This document shows positions 13,079 through 15,202 of a stretch of 15,202 nt of DNA, piece by piece. The notes below the pieces were generated by a model. The model did no database searches. It was not told the DNA's origin and worked only from the letters and a program-made list of their open reading frames with translations. The stretch is from the NCBI GenBank assembly GCA_040752025.1, contig JBFMFR010000083.1:1-15202 (forward strand), written 5' to 3'. Made by a program: the position numbers and the translations under genes. How positions within the stretch are numbered: the first letter of the stretch is position 1; the number at the start of each line of letters is the position of its first letter. The DNA comes from JBFMFR01 sp040752025 (GTDB lineage Bacteria > Chloroflexota > Anaerolineae > Anaerolineales > UBA4823).

Positions 13079-14626
13079 TTACTGGCCCGCGTTATTGATC
13101 TCTGCTCTGTCCAGAACCTCTGTGGGCAGTTGTGAAGCGATCTTCTGGATCTGGGTAAGTATTTTTTTTGCAAGAGCAAAAGCCATTAACGGTGGAACAG
13201 AATTTCCGATCTGTCGGTAGGCATCATTCATGGCGCCGGCAAAAACAAAACCATCTGGAAACGACTGCAAGCGAGCGGCATCCCGCACAGAAATCACACG
13301 CGCCTGCTCCGAATCATAATGGATGTGAGTGTATGTATCTTTACCGATGTGAGCAGTTAAAGTTCTCACCGGCATATCTGGGTTGATCTTCCACCACTTA
13401 TTGGGGAATTTATCTACTGAATATGGGGGGAGGAACTGTTTTTTTAGCGCTCTATATTCGGGCGAATTTTCGGCAATTTCTAAACCAGTATTAGCCTCAA
13501 TCTCTTCTCGTCTGGCTTCCAAAATTTTCATGGCAATAATATGAGCCTCAGGATATTGATCATCTATTTTCATCTGGCGAAATATTTCATAGTCACGGGG
13601 CAGAAAACGAATAACATGATCCACAACCCCTTTACTCGCTTCAAACCCAGGCCATGTGCGCATCATCATGGCATAAATGCCGGGCCTGCCACGGCGATAG
13701 GATAATTGTTGGTCGAATTTGCGCGCTCCATGCTTTTTCGATTCTTTGAGATGGTCAGTTAGTGCAGGTAAATCTGCCAGGGCCTGACCAGCTGTAACAG
13801 CTTCTGGTAAATTATCTGACACTCTTGGCGGCTGGATATATCTGATCTGATTATTGTAAAAATCCTTTTGGTTGGGCTGCAAGTGTTTCAATGCAACGGT
13901 TTTTTCCCAGGTGTACCCGGTGGGGATGTGCGTTTGATGAGTCGGCTCTGGAAATTCCGGTGAGAGGTTCAAGCCACCAAGATAGGCGATCAGGAAAAAA
14001 CGTAATCTGAATTGAGGTACTCCGTAATTGACTGCATTTAATAATGTATATCTTACACTATACCCCAGATCTTCCAAGGAGGATGTTATTTCCTCTGCAA
14101 CATTCTTTCCCCCATAGTTTAATATATCAGGAACATTTTCGATTAGCACAGCCAATGGACGAAAGAAATCTACATATTTCAGGAAATGCAGATATAAGTT
14201 AGCGCGATCATCATTCAGGTAAGCTTCACTGTGTTCTGCAACCTGACGAAGTTTGGCACGGCCAATACGAGCAAATGCCTGACAGGGAGGCCCGCCTATA
14301 ATGATATCTAATAAATTGTCAGGGGATTCAGCATGTAGAACCTTTATCATAAATTGTTCTGGTGAAGTGTCAGTAATATCAACTGGAGAAGCGTGAATTT
14401 CTAAATCTTCTTCAGATAGACCCTTAAAAAAATTCAAGGCATGGGTTCGCGCTGCTTTCTGATCACATTCCACACCGCCAAGTATCTTATAACCAGCGCG
14501 TTGAAATCCAAGCGACAGTCCTCCACAACCAGAGAACAAATCTACCACTCTGAGATTCGCGGATTTGAGAAATCGCTGAAGCTTTTCCTCCAGGTGATTA
14601 TTGCCATTTCTGTTATTTGATAACAA
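13079..14626 (-). CDS. DNA (cytosine-5-)-methyltransferase
   Basis: A 515-residue m5C methyltransferase with the family motifs in order: motif I VVDLFSGCGG (27-36, SAM binding), motif IV GGPPCQAF with catalytic C115, motif VI IENV (162-165), motif VIII QFRLR (205-209), motif IX VRDAARLQSFPDGF and motif X RQIGNSVPP near the C terminus. The long stretch between VIII and IX (about 220-440) holds the target-recognition domain, larger than in minimal 320-residue enzymes, so the recognition sequence cannot be guessed. The start is TTG at 14626 with gagga 5 nt upstream; no ATG is in frame nearby. It is AT-rich compared with the left of the window, consistent with transfer, and is followed by the Mig-like repair gene. 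No restriction endonuclease is recognisable in the window. Confidence 0.93.
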   Translation of the reverse strand: MLSNNRNGNNHLEEKLQRFLKSANLRVVDLFSGCGGLSLGFQRAGYKILGGVECDQKAARTHALNFFKGLSEEDLEIHASPVDITDTSPEQFMIKVLHAESPDNLLDIIIGGPPCQAFARIGRAKLRQVAEHSEAYLNDDRANLYLHFLKYVDFFRPLAVLIENVPDILNYGGKNVAEEITSSLEDLGYSVRYTLLNAVNYGVPQFRLRFFLIAYLGGLNLSPEFPEPTHQTHIPTGYTWEKTVALKHLQPNQKDFYNNQIRYIQPPRVSDNLPEAVTAGQALADLPALTDHLKESKKHGARKFDQQLSYRRGRPGIYAMMMRTWPGFEASKGVVDHVIRFLPRDYEIFRQMKIDDQYPEAHIIAMKILEARREEIEANTGLEIAENSPEYRALKKQFLPPYSVDKFPNKWWKINPDMPVRTLTAHIGKDTYTHIHYDSEQARVISVRDAARLQSFPDGFVFAGAMNDAYRQIGNSVPPLMAFALAKKILTQIQKIASQLPTEVLDRAEINNAGQ

Positions 14627-14727
14627 TGATTCCTCGTTGTATACTACTGATTATGGAAATACAGATCCGAAGTCTGCGATGGTGGCTGATTACCTGATTG
14701 CTGATCTGTCGCGTTCCAGGAGTAAAA

Positions 14728-15057
14728 CTAAAGTGTCAGGCTATCAAATTCAAAATCTGGCTGTCCTTGCCTCGCATAGTAAGTTGAAAATCTGGCAATA
14801 ACATCTTTTATAAACGCAGATGATATCTGGGCTGATGGATTTTCGTATGCTCTTTTGAAATCGCTAAGGTTATAAGTTCCGATCTTTCGAAAGTTCACAA
14901 AGCCTCCTATAAACATCTCAGTTTTCGGCAAGTAATGAAAATACAAACAATAGCTATTTCTTACTAATCGCTCCATAATACTTTTAGCATTGTCTATTTT
15001 GCGAGACTTTTTGTTTTTGCCACTTTCATCATCGTCATCTGTGATCTTTAAGGCCAT
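14728..15057 (-). CDS. Unrecognised protein, possibly truncated
   Basis: A 109-residue protein I do not recognise. It begins with an acidic and lysine-rich stretch (KITDDDDESGKNKKSRKID), followed by an alpha/beta-looking part with SIMERLVRNSYCLYFHYLP, FIGGFVNFRKIGTYNLSDF and FIKDVIARFSTYYARQGQP. No signal peptide or membrane segment is seen. Only a weak ribosome site (aagaaag) precedes the ATG, and the frame stays open upstream into the neighbouring transposase region, so this may be the C-terminal part of a longer gene cut by the IS. It lies 101 nt upstream of the methyltransferase on the same strand, where a restriction or accessory protein would be expected, but nothing in the sequence proves that. 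Confidence 0.5.
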   Translation of the reverse strand: MALKITDDDDESGKNKKSRKIDNAKSIMERLVRNSYCLYFHYLPKTEMFIGGFVNFRKIGTYNLSDFKRAYENPSAQISSAFIKDVIARFSTYYARQGQPDFEFDSLTL

Positions 15058-15100
15058 ATCTTTCTTAGCACTGGTAACTAGTACATCTTGGCATAAATAG

Positions 15101-15202
15101 CTATGCAGAAAGGGCTCTGCCCTGGTAGGTCCATTTGAACGGTTTAGCCATGGTACGGTTGTAATACTCGATGAAGGCCAGAACCTTGCGTTTCAGATCG
15201 TC
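15101..15202 (-). CDS. IS630-family transposase, C-terminal end (partial)
   Basis: The minus strand from the window edge encodes 33 residues and a stop: DDLKRKVLAFIEYYNRTMAK, then PFKWTYQGRALSA. The ALxFIxYYNxTxAKPFxWTYxG pattern is the typical C terminus of IS630/Tc1-mariner-like transposases. The gene continues beyond the window. The IS end should lie within a few dozen bases past the stop (before about 15060), most likely at a TA target site such as ta in actagtta; the other end is not visible, so the terminal repeat cannot be confirmed. Confidence 0.75.
   Translation of the reverse strand, partial: DDLKRKVLAFIEYYNRTMAKPFKWTYQGRALSA

Overview
The window is a GC-rich bacterial chromosome segment up to about 12.1 kb, followed by clearly AT-richer DNA to the right edge. 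Gene content, a WD40-repeat scrap and abundant short intergenic palindromes and 'cacggag' repeats suggest an anaerobic or facultative member of the Chloroflexota (Anaerolineae-like). That placement is inference from style; no marker gene is present.

Layout. (1) 1-531: gene-poor DNA with a WD40 fragment, two palindromic intergenic repeats and a promoter carrying a perfect Fur-box-like palindrome. (2) 532-3699: a ferrous-iron operon, fur-feoA-feoB-feoC-like, with overlapping or nearly abutting genes, probably shut off by Fur when iron is replete. (3) 3706-4329 (minus): an XRE-cupin regulator convergent with feo. (4) 4330-4787: a dense repeat block and a good sigma70-type promoter. (5) 4788-10993: a second, cysteine-rich XRE-cupin regulator leading an operon for an Hmc/Dsr-type transmembrane redox complex: a cytosolic HdrD-like CCG iron-sulfur protein, a NarI-like b-type cytochrome subunit, a four-cluster ferredoxin subunit, and an NrfD-like membrane protein fused to a hexaheme cytochrome c, followed by a UspA-like protein. 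(6) 11005-11246: a second repeat block. (7) 11445-12053: a peroxiredoxin whose peroxidatic cysteine codon is TGA, with a perfect 8-bp stem 10 nt downstream that fits a bacterial SECIS element; this is best read as a selenoprotein, not a pseudogene. (8) 12362-14626 (minus): a DNA cytosine-5 methyltransferase followed by an HhH-GPD glycosylase with the active-site tyrosine and aspartate of Mig-type T:G mismatch glycosylases. (9) 14728-15202 (minus): an unrecognised small protein, possibly the tail of a longer gene, and the 3' end of an IS630-type transposase.

How the genes may work together: iron uptake supplies Fe for the many Fe-S clusters and hemes of the redox complex. That complex would move electrons between a heme-bearing extracytoplasmic side, the quinone pool and a cytosolic disulfide-reductase-like subunit. 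The Sec peroxiredoxin would remove peroxides in the cytosol. The right end is an acquired DNA-modification island in which the glycosylase would repair T:G mismatches formed when the methyltransferase's 5-methylcytosine deaminates.

Most notable points: the Sec-peroxiredoxin with its SECIS and no resolving cysteine; the NrfD-cytochrome fusion with an internal signal-peptide-like joint; and a 33-nt perfect palindrome sitting in frame between two heme motifs of that fusion.
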